From Bolinopsis microptera (taxonomy: Eukaryota; Ctenophora; Tentaculata; Lobata; Bolinopsidae), in contig NC_087078.1 of NCBI RefSeq assembly GCF_026151205.1, positions 8,262,675 through 8,326,674 of the forward strand: DNA of 64,000 bases. The letters are read 5' to 3'. The translations under genes were made by a program, and so were the position numbers. The notes below the pieces were generated by a model. The model searched no databases. It was not told the DNA's origin and saw only the letters and a program-made list of their open reading frames with translations. Shown here in pieces: positions 40,146 through 54,400 of this stretch (its first letter is position 1; each line of letters begins with the position of its first letter).

Positions 40146-40430
40146 ACGTGAAGGAGACATTTGATATTGATTTAAAGACTGAAAGACTCTAAAAATTTTG
40201 TTGCTTATTTCAATTTTTATCAATTTTTAAGAAGCATATTAAATATTATTGCCTTTAAAATGCAAATTGTAAGGCTGAACTCGGGAAGAAAATAATTTTA
40301 AAAGTGGCATCAAATCATGAACATGATTATGATTTTATGTTAGAGCTGATTTACCCGATCATCATTAAAGATACCGTGCATTATTATCTTTAAATGAATA
40401 CACAAAATTTCAGGCAAAGTCAACTACAGA

Positions 40431-41515
40431 ATGTCAGCTTCAGAACCGCTGATTACAGACCCTAAAGTACCAGGAGATGAAAGGAAAATCTTCCTTAAAG
40501 AAGTGTGTCGAGATTGGAAGTTTCATAGGGATGACGTCTTGAAGGAGGTCTTCGAGATGGTCGACAAGGATGGAGACGAAAAACTAACTGGTAGGCTTAA
40601 CAGATAAAACGTTTAGGAGTCGGTTATTTTACTTAATTTAAAGAGTTGGCCATCTTGCTTAATAAAAGTTTGTTAAATTAGTTGTCTCACAGAATTTTAA
40701 ATTTCTGTACATGAAATTGCACACTGACACAGTAAAACTGATTAATACCGTGGCGTAATTTTTCAGAAAAAGAGATGGGACAGGCTCTAAGGTTTTTGGG
40801 TTTGAATCCAACAGAACCTCAAATCCGGGAGATGATTATTGAACAGAATACGCCGAAAGGAAAGCTCACATACAAACAGTTCGTTGATTCCCTCGAAACG
40901 GTAAAATTAAAAAATGATTTAATGCTATCTCTACCACACAATATGTATTTTCCGTGTTATATAAATCATAATATTTATACAAAATTCACGGTTTAATTGA
41001 CAGCCAGTATGAATATCCTATCAAAAGTCAGAAGTTTTGATATTTGATTGTATAATTTCAGGCAATTGGCTCCTGGAGCGTTTATGAAGACCTGATGTTT
41101 GCGTTTAGCGTGTTTGATCCCACTGAGACAGGCTACGCAAATAGAACCGTGCTGAAAGATCACCTGACCATGATAGGGGATCCACTAGACGAGGACGAGG
41201 CAGAGGAATGGCTCTCCCTTGTTCAGGTGAACGAAAAAAAGCTCCTATTAGAAACACTGTTTGATCTTTGTACAGATACTTGTAAAACGTTTTGGTGCAG
41301 TCTCGCCACAAAGATTGAATTTATCCATCTGCGCTGGCACCCATTAAATCAGTGTCTCAACTCTTATAATGCCATGCTGTTGCTAACGATCTTATATGTT
41401 GATATAGCAAACTTCCCAGTCGAACAGCAAAGGCGACATCAACTACCAGAGTCTGATAAAGCGAGTGCTGCACGATGAAGGCTGGCTGGAGGACCAGACT
41501 AAGACTGACAAGTGA
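40431..41515 (+). CDS. Calmodulin/myosin-light-chain-type EF-hand protein, 184 aa
   Basis: Exons 40431-40590, 40767-40900, 41062-41226, 41420-41515; all junctions are GT-AG and phase-matched. The layout is four EF-hands in two lobes. Only the first loop is canonical (DKDGDEKLTEKE). The second (NTPKGKLTYKQF), third (DPTETGYANRTV) and fourth (SNSKGDINYQSL) lack key acidic ligands, as is common in myosin essential light chains and other non-switching relatives. The phrase ALRFLGLNPTEPQIREM resembles the equivalent helix of essential light chains. It could be a light chain of an unconventional myosin or a calmodulin-like adaptor. An acceptor at 40412-40413 shortly before the ATG implies a 5'-UTR exon upstream, in the 270-bp gap after the tyrosinase stop or further up. 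Confidence 0.9.
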
Positions 41516-41590
41516 CAGTACCTGCAGATCCTCAAACGAGCAAATATACAGACGTATCCTCAGCTCAAATCAGAGCTGTACCTTATTGAC

Positions 41591-41596
41591 AATAAA
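41591..41596 (+). terminator. AATAAA polyadenylation signal of the EF-hand gene
   Basis: AATAAA lies 76 bases after the stop codon, followed by CTTGCCGTGAGGCAACG, which can form a small stem. Position and motif are right for cleavage/polyadenylation; no transcript evidence is available here. Confidence 0.45.
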
Positions 41597-42414
41597 CTTG
41601 CCGTGAGGCAACGCTCTGCCAGAACATCATGTGTTCACTGAACACTGTTCAGCCAGATCCCGCTGATAGTAGAATATGTTGTAGTGAGGTTAAATACCTT
41701 TCAGCTGGTCTAGAGAACGGATGACGCTCCTTTAAAGATCTTCTACGTCTTACCTAACCAAATTGTAAATAGTGTCAAATAATTCTCTGTGGTTGATGAA
41801 ATTATTTTTGGACGATCGTTTTCACCGCAGCAAACACTTTTTATCAACGGATACGGAAAGACGGTCAGTATTATTATATGTACAAAGCTTGTACCTTACA
41901 TTCATTCGTTTAACAACAATTATTATTACCACTTTGTCACACAAATACTGAATATCAGACCATAAGTATTCAATGTACTAATTTGTTGAAATAAGAACAC
42001 TTGAAATTTGCTGAATCGCTGGACTCTTGCCGATGCAAATGACTGTCGTTAATATTTTGTTCTTCATATTATTTGAATAGTACGTCATGTACAGTGCAAT
42101 TCGACTATTCAAAACAAATTAGTATTAATTTTACCTTCGATAAGATTCAAATTTTCGGTCATGAAGAAATACTTGTGGTAGGAATCATCTAAATTAAATA
42201 TAACCCTACATAAAAACGTTAAATATAATAAGCATGTGAAAATAAAAACGTTAAAATACCGACGATAAAATACAAGTCGAATATTGTTAAATCGTTATAT
42301 TTTTGAAGTTATTACCTTTCTGACTGTGAATCAAACTAATACTAATAGTTAAGATTAAACTTGAATCGACGATTCAAGTGAAGCGTACTGGCTTTTATAT
42401 TAAATCATCTAAGA
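41597..42414. other. Convergent spacer between the EF-hand and GH31-like genes
   Basis: No coding exon seen. It lies between the + strand stop at 41515 and the - strand stop at 42415, so it should hold both 3' ends. Confidence 0.5.
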
Positions 42415-45400
42415 TTAATTTGTTTTATAGTATATCATGATATCATAAGTCTTATGCAAGGAAGGGGTGGTGTTCATATCACTGTCCTCAAGAATGCTCA
42501 GAGAAGATTCCCTCCAGTTTTCAGCATCGTAGCTGTAGCTTATACCAGATAACCTGTTCCCGTTAATTGTGATGTGGGACACTTTTCCGCGGAGTCCTCC
42601 GGCTGCTATCATGATTTGGTTCCAAGTCCTAGAAAGTGATACAGCTTCAAAACAATATATTGTGACCTTTATAATGCTTGAGTTTATTACCCTTAGTGAG
42701 GGTGCTCTTTACTTGGTTTTGTTCGCAATTGTTGTACAACTACAATGTTGCTATGGGTGCAGACTGCAGAGGCTAATTCTTTTGTTTTGATTATTCATGG
42801 GGAAATTTGGGAATTTTGAGTTCGACGCCCCTAACCTTCTAATGTCAACATGTCTTAGTAGGATCACGGTATGTTCAGTAATATAATTTACTAACCGTTC
42901 ATCTGATGAACTTTTTGCTAGAGCATCCCCAGTAGGTTGAATGGTGATTCTGACTCCTTCAGAAATGCTGTCCACACTTACAGCCACTTGAAGGAGCAAA
43001 TCATCTTGTTCTCTCAGATAGTATGTCTCGTAAATTGTTTCGGATGTTTCCGTCCCGCTTAGAAATATCGTTATTTCAACGTATTCTAGCCTGCAAAAAT
43101 TTTTTATTGCTTTTGATATCCTTTTTTTGATTTATTCTGTGCTACTACTCTGATTTACAAAGAATCACAGATAAGACTCGGGCATTAAGTTTTGGACTAT
43201 ATACTTATATACAGTTCACAAATTTTCCCCCTCGGGGTCATAATTTAACATACATAAATTACCACAAATTGCCACATATTTTGCATGGGCTGATTGCACT
43301 GCCATCCAATTACAGCGTCATATTATTCAAAATTGCGAAACACTAATTAGCCACCACCCTTTGGCCTTTTGAACTTGAGATTGCGCAAAATCATAATAGT
43401 TATTTCAAAATTAAGTGACAAAAAGGATCTCTCGTTGATGTTTGAGGTTCCACCCGAAATTTCATCGTAATACGTTTAATTTTGTTGAAACTGTTACTAA
43501 TACTTGAAAGTTGCATAAAATAACCATTTACTGTCAATGGCTTCTTGCAAAACGAGACAATTTGCTTTTGAATTTAATATTCTTTGACTGCTTAACCATG
43601 CTTTTAAATACCTCATCATATCATCGTAATTTTGAGTTCGACTTCGACGACCCTTAACCTTCTAATGTCATAACCATGTAGCACAGCATTATTGATCATA
43701 ATCAATTATAAATGTATATTCATTTTCTTACTTCACAGTCTCGATTGGGTTGCCACTCATCTTGTCAATATCAGAGAGTCTGCTTGTCATGAGGACACTC
43801 CCTCCTTTTATAAAATAGAGTTGTGAGGGGTCCTCGTTCGAGTCTATCGTTACTTTACCTGATGAAACAGGAGTATCGTTATATTTGAATTTAAGGTAGG
43901 TACAACTACAATATATTAGCTGCTTTTATGGGTGGAATGAGTACATGCGAGACCTGAACTGATGAACAGTCGTCATTTCTTGAAATATTTCTTGGTATTT
44001 ATTATATCTGACATGAATTTGAGTGGGTATATTCGACTGCGGATAGCGTTCATGCAGTTAAAAGTTTCGCCCAACGTAGCTTTGGCGCTTCACAAATTCC
44101 TCATAGCATAATCATGGCTGGCAACTTGCTTTAAACTGGCTTCAGGATCATGACTACGTAGCTATATAATACTCTTTATAATGAGACGGCACGTCACAAG
44201 CTAGTTAGCCAATATTCAATAATATTAAAATGTCAAATTTAATTGGGTTACTCAATGTTTAACTTTAAGACGTTAATTTATGTTCAATTTTTGATTTGAT
44301 TAAAGTTATATAATATTAATATTAACTTTATCTCATATTGCTTGTTAGAAAGGTGAGGCGAGGGAGGCATGCACCTCAATTCTAAATACTAGAGTTTTTG
44401 TGTGATTGATTCTGTGACGCTTGTCTTTAAGAGATCTTCGTAATAATCATTTAAATCCTGAGATCAGTTTTTAACTGAAATGAGACAGCTATAACGATTC
44501 AGCTGTTTACAGCGTTTTGTCACATCAGTTTAACCGTTCATAACATCGCTGATTAAAGGTTGTCGCACCTTTGAAAAGCAGAAATTAAAGATGAACGAAA
44601 GCAACCGATTACCTTTTTGTGGAACAACTCTCTGGTAACTGTTTTGGTTTCGTCTGTACCAGGTGTCATTCTGAGATGTCGGTAAATAAACGCTCGTCTC
44701 ACTCCCCAACAAGGCTCCCGCAGCCACGACAATTTTATCGCCCACCATGAACTGTAGTCCGTGATCTGATCCAGCTAATAGAACATCGCCAGGGAAGTTG
44801 AAGGACATCTCTCGGATCACGGGGAGTCCGTTGGTGAGACTGGATTTGTGGAGAGCAGTTAGCCATTCCGGGTAGAGATGGTATTTTGTCTTGATAAACT
44901 CCTTTATCTCCGCGAGTGCAGCGCTGTTCAGTTTTGACAGTGCAGATTCGTCGCCTGTGCGATAAGGGTTCATTTTGGGGATAAGAAAGCAAAAATGTAT
45001 ATTTCTTATCAAAGGTTGATCATTAATCATAGATTTTTATAAGTTAATATTGAATAAAGGTTTGGACAAAAGATATCATTTTCATTTTATTCATTCACCA
45101 AGCCCGATCTTTCATTATACTTGAATCTACTTAATTGTTTATGGTGTCGTCTGCACTCATTTTAATAACGTACGATTAGAAACCTTAATACAATTCCCAA
45201 GAAACCTTAAAATTCTTGAGTACCTGAGGTCAACAATAGGAATCCATTAAGCTTGTGGTAATTTAATATCATTTCATTGTCAGTCACACCAGGGGCTAGT
45301 CTTGTAGTCGCCAGTAGTCCTACATTTCCATACCAAATAATCATCGGTATCAACTGCCAGGGAAAGTGTAAACTTTTATAAAATTACAAGACTAATTTAA

Positions 45401-48400
45401 CGATTTAGTTTTGAAATGCTGTTAATTTAGTTGGTGTGTTGGCACCAGGTGGTACTGGTACATCACAAACAAGACAAATGATGTGGGGCAATGTGGGGTG
45501 CCTCCCTTACCTGGAGAAGGTCCTCTCTTGTGGCAATCTCGATATACTTTGCAGTATACTGTCCTGCTCCCAAGCTGACACTATCGCTGATCTGAATAAA
45601 ACTATCCCTATCCATCGACCGATATTGGTGCAAAATCTTAGCCTGCCTGCGATATTAAATACTTTTTACGTCCTCATTTTTTATAATGTGAGTATTTCAA
45701 ATGGAAATTTCTTGTGTACCATTAGAGTTCATAGAATAAACTTACAAGGTACCGTGTCGGTTGTGAATCCGTCTATGTACCGCATTCAGACCTTCGAGAT
45801 CTTTTCCGGTGTGACCTTTGCCGGTGTGGATGTAATCTAGGCAAATTGTACCTGGAACAAAATGAAATAAATCTAATATATTATTATGATCCACACATTA
45901 TTGTAGATCTAAACTTGCGTTACTACGCGAAATTTGTGCTAACAATTGCGGTAGGCCTTCTGAATACTAACATCGTAATCTTAATATTAATAATATTGTG
46001 TTAAGTTTGATGAATCTGGGAAAAAACAACTGTGTTAAATTTCACACTATACCAATTAAATGTAGTTGGATTAGGTATAGAGCTCTTTGATTAAATAAGC
46101 CAAAGAGTTCAATAACTCACGCTAATGATACCACAGAATATATTTAATTCATAAAATATCGCGCATCATCTTAGTTAACTTAACCGTTTTCGTTTTGTAT
46201 CATTAATTTATCTAAGCGGTATTGTTTTCTTTGAATATATTTGTTACACTTACAGAGCTGTGCATAGATATTCAAGGAGTATTTATGATTAAAAAAAGCG
46301 TTTGATCATATTGCATCGGAAGCTGTAAAATAAAAGTTCACCGGTAAGCCCGATAAAGACGTGATGTTTACAAAATAATTACTTGTGTTTAACTTACGAA
46401 CCATTGAAAAGAGGTTTATCTGAGAGGCTGAGAAAGGGTGAATTGTTGATAACGTTATCTGTGCAATTGAGATCCGCAAAGTTCAGAGGATAGTTGTGTC
46501 GTAAGTTGTGTCCTGCTCGGTTCGCAAGATACATACTGTCATTTCTGGAAAACATATTTTTTAGATTTTCTCGGGAGGTTGCTTATTGTTAACGCCACTC
46601 CTGAATCACATAATAAATTTGTCCAAAAACTAATTTAAAGCAAGCAAACTTAATGACATGTTTTAATATTTCATTGTTTATCTTGTATGATAATCCCTCT
46701 GAAAGTACTCACTGGTTATCATAATCTGTCATTGGGTGGGTGTAGTCGACGTAAGCACGAAAAGAACCAGGCATCTCCGAGTGGGATAAGGTCCCCATAA
46801 AGTAATCTCCCTCTGCTGTCCGGATCGGAGGGTCATTAGAATTTAATCCCAGCTGCACGAGCGGATCAACGTATCTGTAAATTGGTGCAAATTAGCACTT
46901 CATCAGTTAGCACTTCATCATGTGAAATACAAGTCGTCAGATATCGTTTAGATAGTAAGTAAACATGCGCGAACAATCGTGAATAGTTCAAGTTGACGTA
47001 CGTTATTACGGATTTAATTTGCTGCGAATCGTCGGGAACATCGATGAAATTATCGAGGACGAGCACATCAATTTTGAATTGGGTACTGTTTATGGCTTCG
47101 TTAGGATCGTGGTGAACTAGGGTGCCTAGACTCCACCAAGGGGTTCTGTTCGGAAGGCCTGCGGGTTAATTGGGTTGTTTGTTTGTTGGATAGCTGCTGA
47201 TTTAGAGTAAATAGAGTATAGGAATCATATCCACTTCTTCGAGTTAACGAATTAGTTCAGTAGATCTCGTTACCTCTACCTAAGCCCTTATTTCCTGATA
47301 AAATATAAGTCAGCGGAGCAAGTTTACCGAAAGTCTGAACGAACTGTGTTGCCACATCCTTCCTTGATGGTCCCACGAAAATTAACATTTCGAAATCCCC
47401 TCCCAACTGAGTGATATCAACAACTGTAGCACTGCCTTTTCTCGCACCGAAACTTATTTTCATCGGTGCAGGACTGCCCATAGCTACTCCGAACACTTGA
47501 GGGTTTGCTTTTCCGACTATTCCATAGAAGTACGGTAAGTTTGAGTTGTCTTCGCTATTCCATATCTGAATTAGGTTATTTTTAGATTTTGATATTGTTT
47601 GCTACAGGCAAAAGTTGAATAGTTGATGGGCTCGACATGTTTTATCAAATACAAAATTAATAAATTTATTCGTGATCACAGTTCTAGCAAGGACAATATA
47701 TTTCGTCAGATTCTTTAATTTGATAGCATCTCAATTCTAATCCGAAGTTCAACTGAAATGAAAAAGCATCATGCTCCTTTCAATCAACAAGAAATAGAGG
47801 ATTCTGGTTGTCTGAAATTTAGTATAATACCATTAAATTGTCGCCAGACGCCATCTTATTCCCGTTGGAAAAGATCTCAGCCGCTCCGAAGACGCCAGTG
47901 AATTGGACAAGGTTATCACTGACAATCAAAGGATGCTCTCGGGTATCCAGGATAACGTTGTCTTTTCCGTCTGAAAAGTGTTAATTTTGAAAAAAATTGT
48001 TACACAGAAAGTCGCTGAAAAGGTTGAATTGAGTCAAATTGTTTAGTTGAAATTGTTGCAGCTCTTTTCAGTGGGTTACGACAACTGTAATTAGATATCT
48101 GCCAAATGTAACTTTTCATCATTTTTCTAATAGTTTAGAATTGATTACAGTTATAATAGATATTATCGATCATTTATGTTTCGTTATTGTTCTAAGTGCA
48201 CGTTCCTTGTTGTTGGACGTTGGTAGATAAGGATCGAATGTAAGATATGAACAATATTAGAACACAGTCGCCATTAGAACTAATGGTGAAGTTTATTGTT
48301 ACACCCCCCCCCCCCCACCTCGCTCCTTCACTCTATCTATAAAGATGATAATGCTTGGGGTTGTAATCGATACCAGCTGTTCTAGTGCATACATAATATA

Positions 48401-51400
48401 AAGAGCCATGGGGTTAAGCGCCGTTATGTTTAGTAAGTTTGCACATGGTACCAACCTAACTTATATCACCGGGGCCTGGTGTGCTCTCCACCGATTATAT
48501 AGCGATTAAATAAGTAGTAGATGAAATGGAACATCCACCATGGTCCCTAAATACCAAAAGTCCTGCTTCAGTTACATCATTCCGTTCTGGGGTGTTACCG
48601 CAAGTGTTCTGGCACTTTCAATTACGGACGGTAATTCTAGATCAGCTCTCCTGGTGTGAGGCTCAATTTCAGAGAGTTGCTTCATCATAGTGGGATCACA
48701 TCTAAATTGTTACGAGCTGTTCCGCGGATATTTCATTAATCCAGGATTTGTTTATTGTTATTACTGTTGATTGTCTCAGTTACGATGATGGCGCAAGTAA
48801 TGAAACATCATCGTCATATCAAGCAAACTGCAGCAGTGGTGAGGATATGTGCATTGTGCCGCCCCATTTTAATCTCGATGGCACATATTCACAAAGTAAT
48901 TGCCTTGTTCGGTACAATTTAATATCGTCTGGACTGATGGTGCCTGACCAGTACCAGGTGGTTCTCCTCTCTCTCTCACCCTCTCATTGTAGTTACACAA
49001 CAAGCTCCTCTCTCACCCTCTCATTGTAGTTACACAACAAGCTCACACAGCCTCATATCATGGTGCTAAACGTGATCAACTTGTTAATCTCCCAACTAGA
49101 TCAACGTGCTCATCACCCAACTAGATCAACTTGTTAATCTCCAGAACAGTCTTTCACTTTTCAGTTTTCAGTGTTTAAATTAGCAGATGCCTGCGTAAGT
49201 AATGGCATGCTTTATTACTCGGACACAAGACCATTTCTTTGCCACGTGCCAGTGATTAACCAATCAGCTACAGCGATCAGTAATCATACCTGGCTAATTT
49301 AAAGTAGCTGTCACGTTCTGACACGAAATTGCCCAGGAATTAATTCCGTGTCAAAACAAAGTGGCTTCGCCTTGAAAACTGCAGTTTATCCAGGGATCTC
49401 ACGCTTTCTGGGTATTTTTGGGTATTTCCGACAGTCGACTTCTTTTAAGAATGTTATTAAGTATTGAACCATTTTCTCGTCATGGAACCATTATCTGGCA
49501 TCGTCCATAATTTATATTATTCATAATTCATATTATTATGCAGTATTTATCATGGGTTTTCATCAGCTTATATTTTGCAATACCTAATCGCAATAATACA
49601 CAATGATGTTGTAAGTTACCCACGTAGACTTAGATTCGTGTTGTGCTACTCAGCGGAAGATTTTGCTGACCGCACAATATTCTCATCGGCTCATATATCA
49701 TAGGCTACTCGGATTGGATAATATGATGGATGCTATGACGAATTTCTGAAGAGTAACATTCTCAACTGCAAAGTTTCCACCCAGTGGTCTTATCTCTGTG
49801 GGGTGTTGGCAGTGATCCAATTTCTCAGTCACTCCCGTGCTTAGAGCGGATCCCAGGTCACTGATCAGGTCGCATTTATATTGTTAGCTCACTCTTCTCA
49901 ATATAGTTCGTAACATATACATATTATTTTTCATTGTACATCTAAGCATAATGTAGTAAATTTAAAGCGTACCCCTAAGAGCCAGTTGTTTTACAATTTT
50001 GTTCGTCTAATTAAATTTTTTTAAAAGTTAGTTCGTGTATATTTATCTATATAAATATTAGATAGCGAAATTTGGGTCAGATCAAAGGACAAATTGGCAA
50101 GGCACGGATTACCTGAGGACCTCATGCTCCGTTTTACACACTGTTCCGCAAGATTAGGCAAATAGATAGGCTGGCAAGGAACAGAGATCATTTTTAATCG
50201 AAGACGCTTTGTTATCATTTTGTTTGTTATGTTGATTTATTTACAGGGTGTTCACGAAACATTGGTACGGTTTTAAACTTGTGTAAATTAGTTTATGAAA
50301 GAGCAACCAGCTATATTTAGCTATTATTTTCGTTGTAAATCGGTAACAATTTTGTTACAGCAGTCCAGATATCGAATATTTAACATAGCTCTCGAAATTT
50401 CGTATTCATTTAGCTGCAAGGCTCTTTAAATATGCTATTGCCAAAGCCTACTTTGAGAATGATCTCAGCTCATTTCCCACCAAAAGGTACCTTGTTTACG
50501 AGTTGTTGTTTGTTGTTTTTGTTGTTGTTCTACTTGTAAATTCGTGTCTTTCTTTTTGGAACATTTCATCTATGCTGACACAAATGCACATGGTCTGTGA
50601 AGGCCCGTGGCTGCTCGAACGGTTTATCAGCTGGAACTTGTTATTCACATTTATAATTCAAAAACAATTTAGCTTTGTCAACACCATCTTAAAACCTTGG
50701 GAAATGTTTCAATGTCAATTGTAACTATTTCCTGACGCGGTAATATTCCCAATAATCACTCAGCTCGACAGTCTTTACCTGCTAATGCTATGAGTATTAC
50801 ATTCTCGCTAGGCAGTATTTATCTTTTAATGTTCAAATCCAAAGTTCTGTATAGTCTGTTACTTGACAGTTGAAACTCTTTGTAGTGGAAATGGGGAGAG
50901 TGGTTTCGAAATGCTTTTAAATCCAATTTCTAGAATTTTGCCATGTAATGTGTTTGAGCGCCAGTTTTACAAGAGTGGTTTTAAATGGCAAAGGGACCCT
51001 AATTATCAGCTTATTGTTTAACTGCTTCACTATTTGCACACTTCACACTCTATTATACATCCTGCCTTCTATTGTTTATCTACTTGAGGTATCATTGTTC
51101 GGGGCTGAGTTTATCACCCAACCAGTTAGTTGTTTAGTAGTTTAGTTGCCAGTTTGGTTGTCGTATGTACTCGTACTTATACTAGAGGTTCGATTCTAAG
51201 TCGGTTACTGGTTCAGAATTTAATAGAAACATTTACAGTAGTATTGATTTTAATTATTCGGAAAACTTTTATTCATAATCGAATTAATCCACATTCAACA
51301 TTAATTCAAGCAAATGCTAGTTTAGGTATTTGTTTTCATATCACTAACTTTTTTTATCTAAACGTATTTTTAAGTATGCCAATTCAGTATTTTCACTGAT

Positions 51401-54400
51401 TTTTCATTCGGACGCTGAAGCCGCTTTAAGTCAGTAAATGGAATCTGCAGTATTATAAACATTTAAGAGCTCTCTCACCATTACTAATCCTACTGACGAT
51501 GATGTAGAAGGGGTCTCCCTGTCCCGCTGTAGTTAGCTTAAAATTACTATTCGTCAGATCCCTCTTGCTGGGTGGTCCAGTCTCTTCGTCCGAGTCGTCC
51601 GAGTGGCTTGTTGATACCTGAGATAGTGTGATAGCTTCCATTTATAGGCATATGTAGTTTTCGATTAAGAGTTGCGTTTGATATTTTAAACAACCAATCG
51701 AATTTAAAAATGGATGTTATGGTAAAAACAGTTGCCTCAGCCGGCCTAATCAGAAACCCATGTCTGACCCGGTTATACTTACGAGCGTATTACAAGACAT
51801 TTAACTATACCATACAACCGCAAATGACTTGCAACTCTGTGCGGGAGGCCCCCCAGAATCATGATAATCAGATCCAACTTTGAGGAATATCATATCCGAT
51901 AGTAATGCCACCTTGAGGAGGCCTTTGTACTATATTAATCGGACTCTTAGGTTAAGATAGCTTATCTCTCCAATAACATGGTTGTTTACAGAGATATGTT
52001 GTTGAGATATCTAGTTTTAATCAGAGTATTACTAGTTCTCAGCCTCTCCTAAACCCTCACTCTCCTAAACTCATCCCTCTCAATCTAATCATTTGCAAAC
52101 TCATTCATTGCACGCACAGTTATCAGGCAGTTATCGTTTACTTTCTTTGTAAGGTATATAACACTGTCTTTCTTGCTGTCTTAATTTCTTGTGAATTTCT
52201 GGTATTTATGTTGCTTTGTTAGCCGTACCAATTATTGATAGACACGACACTAGTTGGCCTGATTGGGAAGACATGCTTGTGTGCACGCTATCGGGTAGTA
52301 TTTTGCTCTCATGCTAGCTGTGAGACAGCTATAAAGTTTTCCGGAAATTATCATAAATATTTATGGGAAAGCTGCGCGCTCTATAACCAATCTCCAAATT
52401 GTCAAATCTCAAACTGGGCCCGCTTACTTTAATTTGCTTCCAAGTAATGCCGTTTTTATAGTGCTTATATACGACGGATTGTATCCCTTTTCCAGGATTA
52501 TTTATCCAGGTCTAATTAATGTGGGAGAGGAGACAGGAGCTACAAAAGAGCAGACAAGCACCAGCATAATAAGTAATCATCTAAAAAGGTAGTTCCCAGA
52601 ATCTCAACATTTACAGATTACTGACCTTTATTCGTAAAGTGCTCCCGCCTTCGTTGGTTATCAGCACGTAAAGAGTCTCCGGAAGAATTGCTAAGGGGTT
52701 ACTCTTCACTTCTTCCTCGTCTCCACTTGTCTCCTCGTCTCCACCTGTCTCTTCGTCTCCACTTGTTGTATCAAGAGTAGAGTTCAAATAGTCTGCTTCA
52801 CTGATGGGGATTCAGAATTCTAGTAATCATGAATTTTGGGACGAATAATTACAGTTATTCAGTGACGGTTTAGTCATCATTTATAATCTTTAGATACAGA
52901 ATCAAAGATAAGCTTGACAGTAGCAAACACTGTGAGAGAATGGCCACGTTGTCAGTTAATCATTTTGTGAGCAGTCGACTCTGGCCAGATGAATCAAACC
53001 GAACTCAATAATCATGATAATGACCGGAATCTCACTTTGAAATTGGCACAGTTCATTGTTTCCAGAGTTTATTAATATTACAGTTCTGCTATCCACCCTA
53101 GCCTCTCTCTGATCTTCGGAAACAAGCGATGCTTGTTTGGCCGAAGTATTAGTAAGGCTACTCCTTAATCTTATTCAATATTTTCAAAACTGTATGTTTT
53201 GGAAATATTTACGTTGGCCTTATTTACATTGGCCTTACGTGGAACCTCCGGTTACAAGTCTTTAAAACTTCAATCATAGTGTTAGCAATTTTAATTTTCT
53301 GTAGTTTCAAATAATCTGTCCTTTGGCAGTATAAAACTACCCATAAATTTATAGTGGTCTATAAACAGTTGTTATGAACAATGTTGACCGCCAGGCTTCT
53401 CGGATGCAACTTAAATAAATTACCAATTATTTTAACCAACTTACGAAGAAACAGCATCTCTTTTATGCAGCGATGATTTATCAGCCAGTTTAAGAGTTAT
53501 CCGCACTGTTGTGCTCGTCGTGTTCTTGCTCTCTACCGAGTACGAACTCTTCTTAGGATAGACGCACCTGAAACCGTGGTTCTATCAAGGAAATTTGGAA
53601 CAACCACGTACAATCCCCGAACAACCCCGGACCCATCAGTTATTGATATTGCATAGGTTTCAACATAGCAAGGGTGTTGCTATTGAGGTTTAATAAAAGT
53701 ATGAAGCAGCAGGGACAAAAGGAAATCGCGGCATGTACGGAATCGCGATTTTTCCCATTATTTGCGAAAAATTGTATGTATAGTTTAATATACCGCGAAA
53801 TGTAATTCGCGGTATCGCGATTTTTGGCCAAAATAACCGCGAAATCCTTTTGTCCCTGTGAAGCAGGGTGTGTGGTTATTGGCTAAGATGGCAAGTACGT
53901 ACGGTACGTACCTTTAACTTAGCTGTACGGTACGTACTTAATAAAGTAGGCTGAAAGGTACAAATCCAGTGGATAGCAATGGACAAGCGTAGATTAAGGT
54001 TGCGACTTGAGCTAGCTGAAAAGCTGGTGTTCGTATACTGCAACAAAAGGATGAAGCTTTGAGTTTAACGATAATTACAAGTAGTAGTAGTGTAGTACCG
54101 GTTAATTTGTGTGTTTATTTTCGACTTCTATAGTTCTGTCTCAAAAATTATGATGATAATACTAATCAAAAATTGCAAGTAATTCACTGAAGTTGATTCT
54201 AAAAATTTGAAAAAAAAATTGTACCTTACATTGCCTGTACCGTACGTACCTTTAAAAGTAGCTGTACCGTACGTACTTAAAGCCCTGTACCGTACGTACT
54301 TTCCATCTAAGGTTATTGGTTGAATAAAAAAGAACATAAAAGGTCCTGTCCCTCAATATTACCCGCATATGATGTCAGAAGTAAAAGGAGCATGTAACTA

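Noticed and set aside
44735-44992. 85-codon minus frame
   Set aside because: Alternate-frame shadow of GH31-like exon 16.
45436-45840. 134-codon + strand open frame
   Set aside because: It lies opposite exons 13 and 14 of the minus-strand GH31-like gene, whose frame and family landmarks are convincing.
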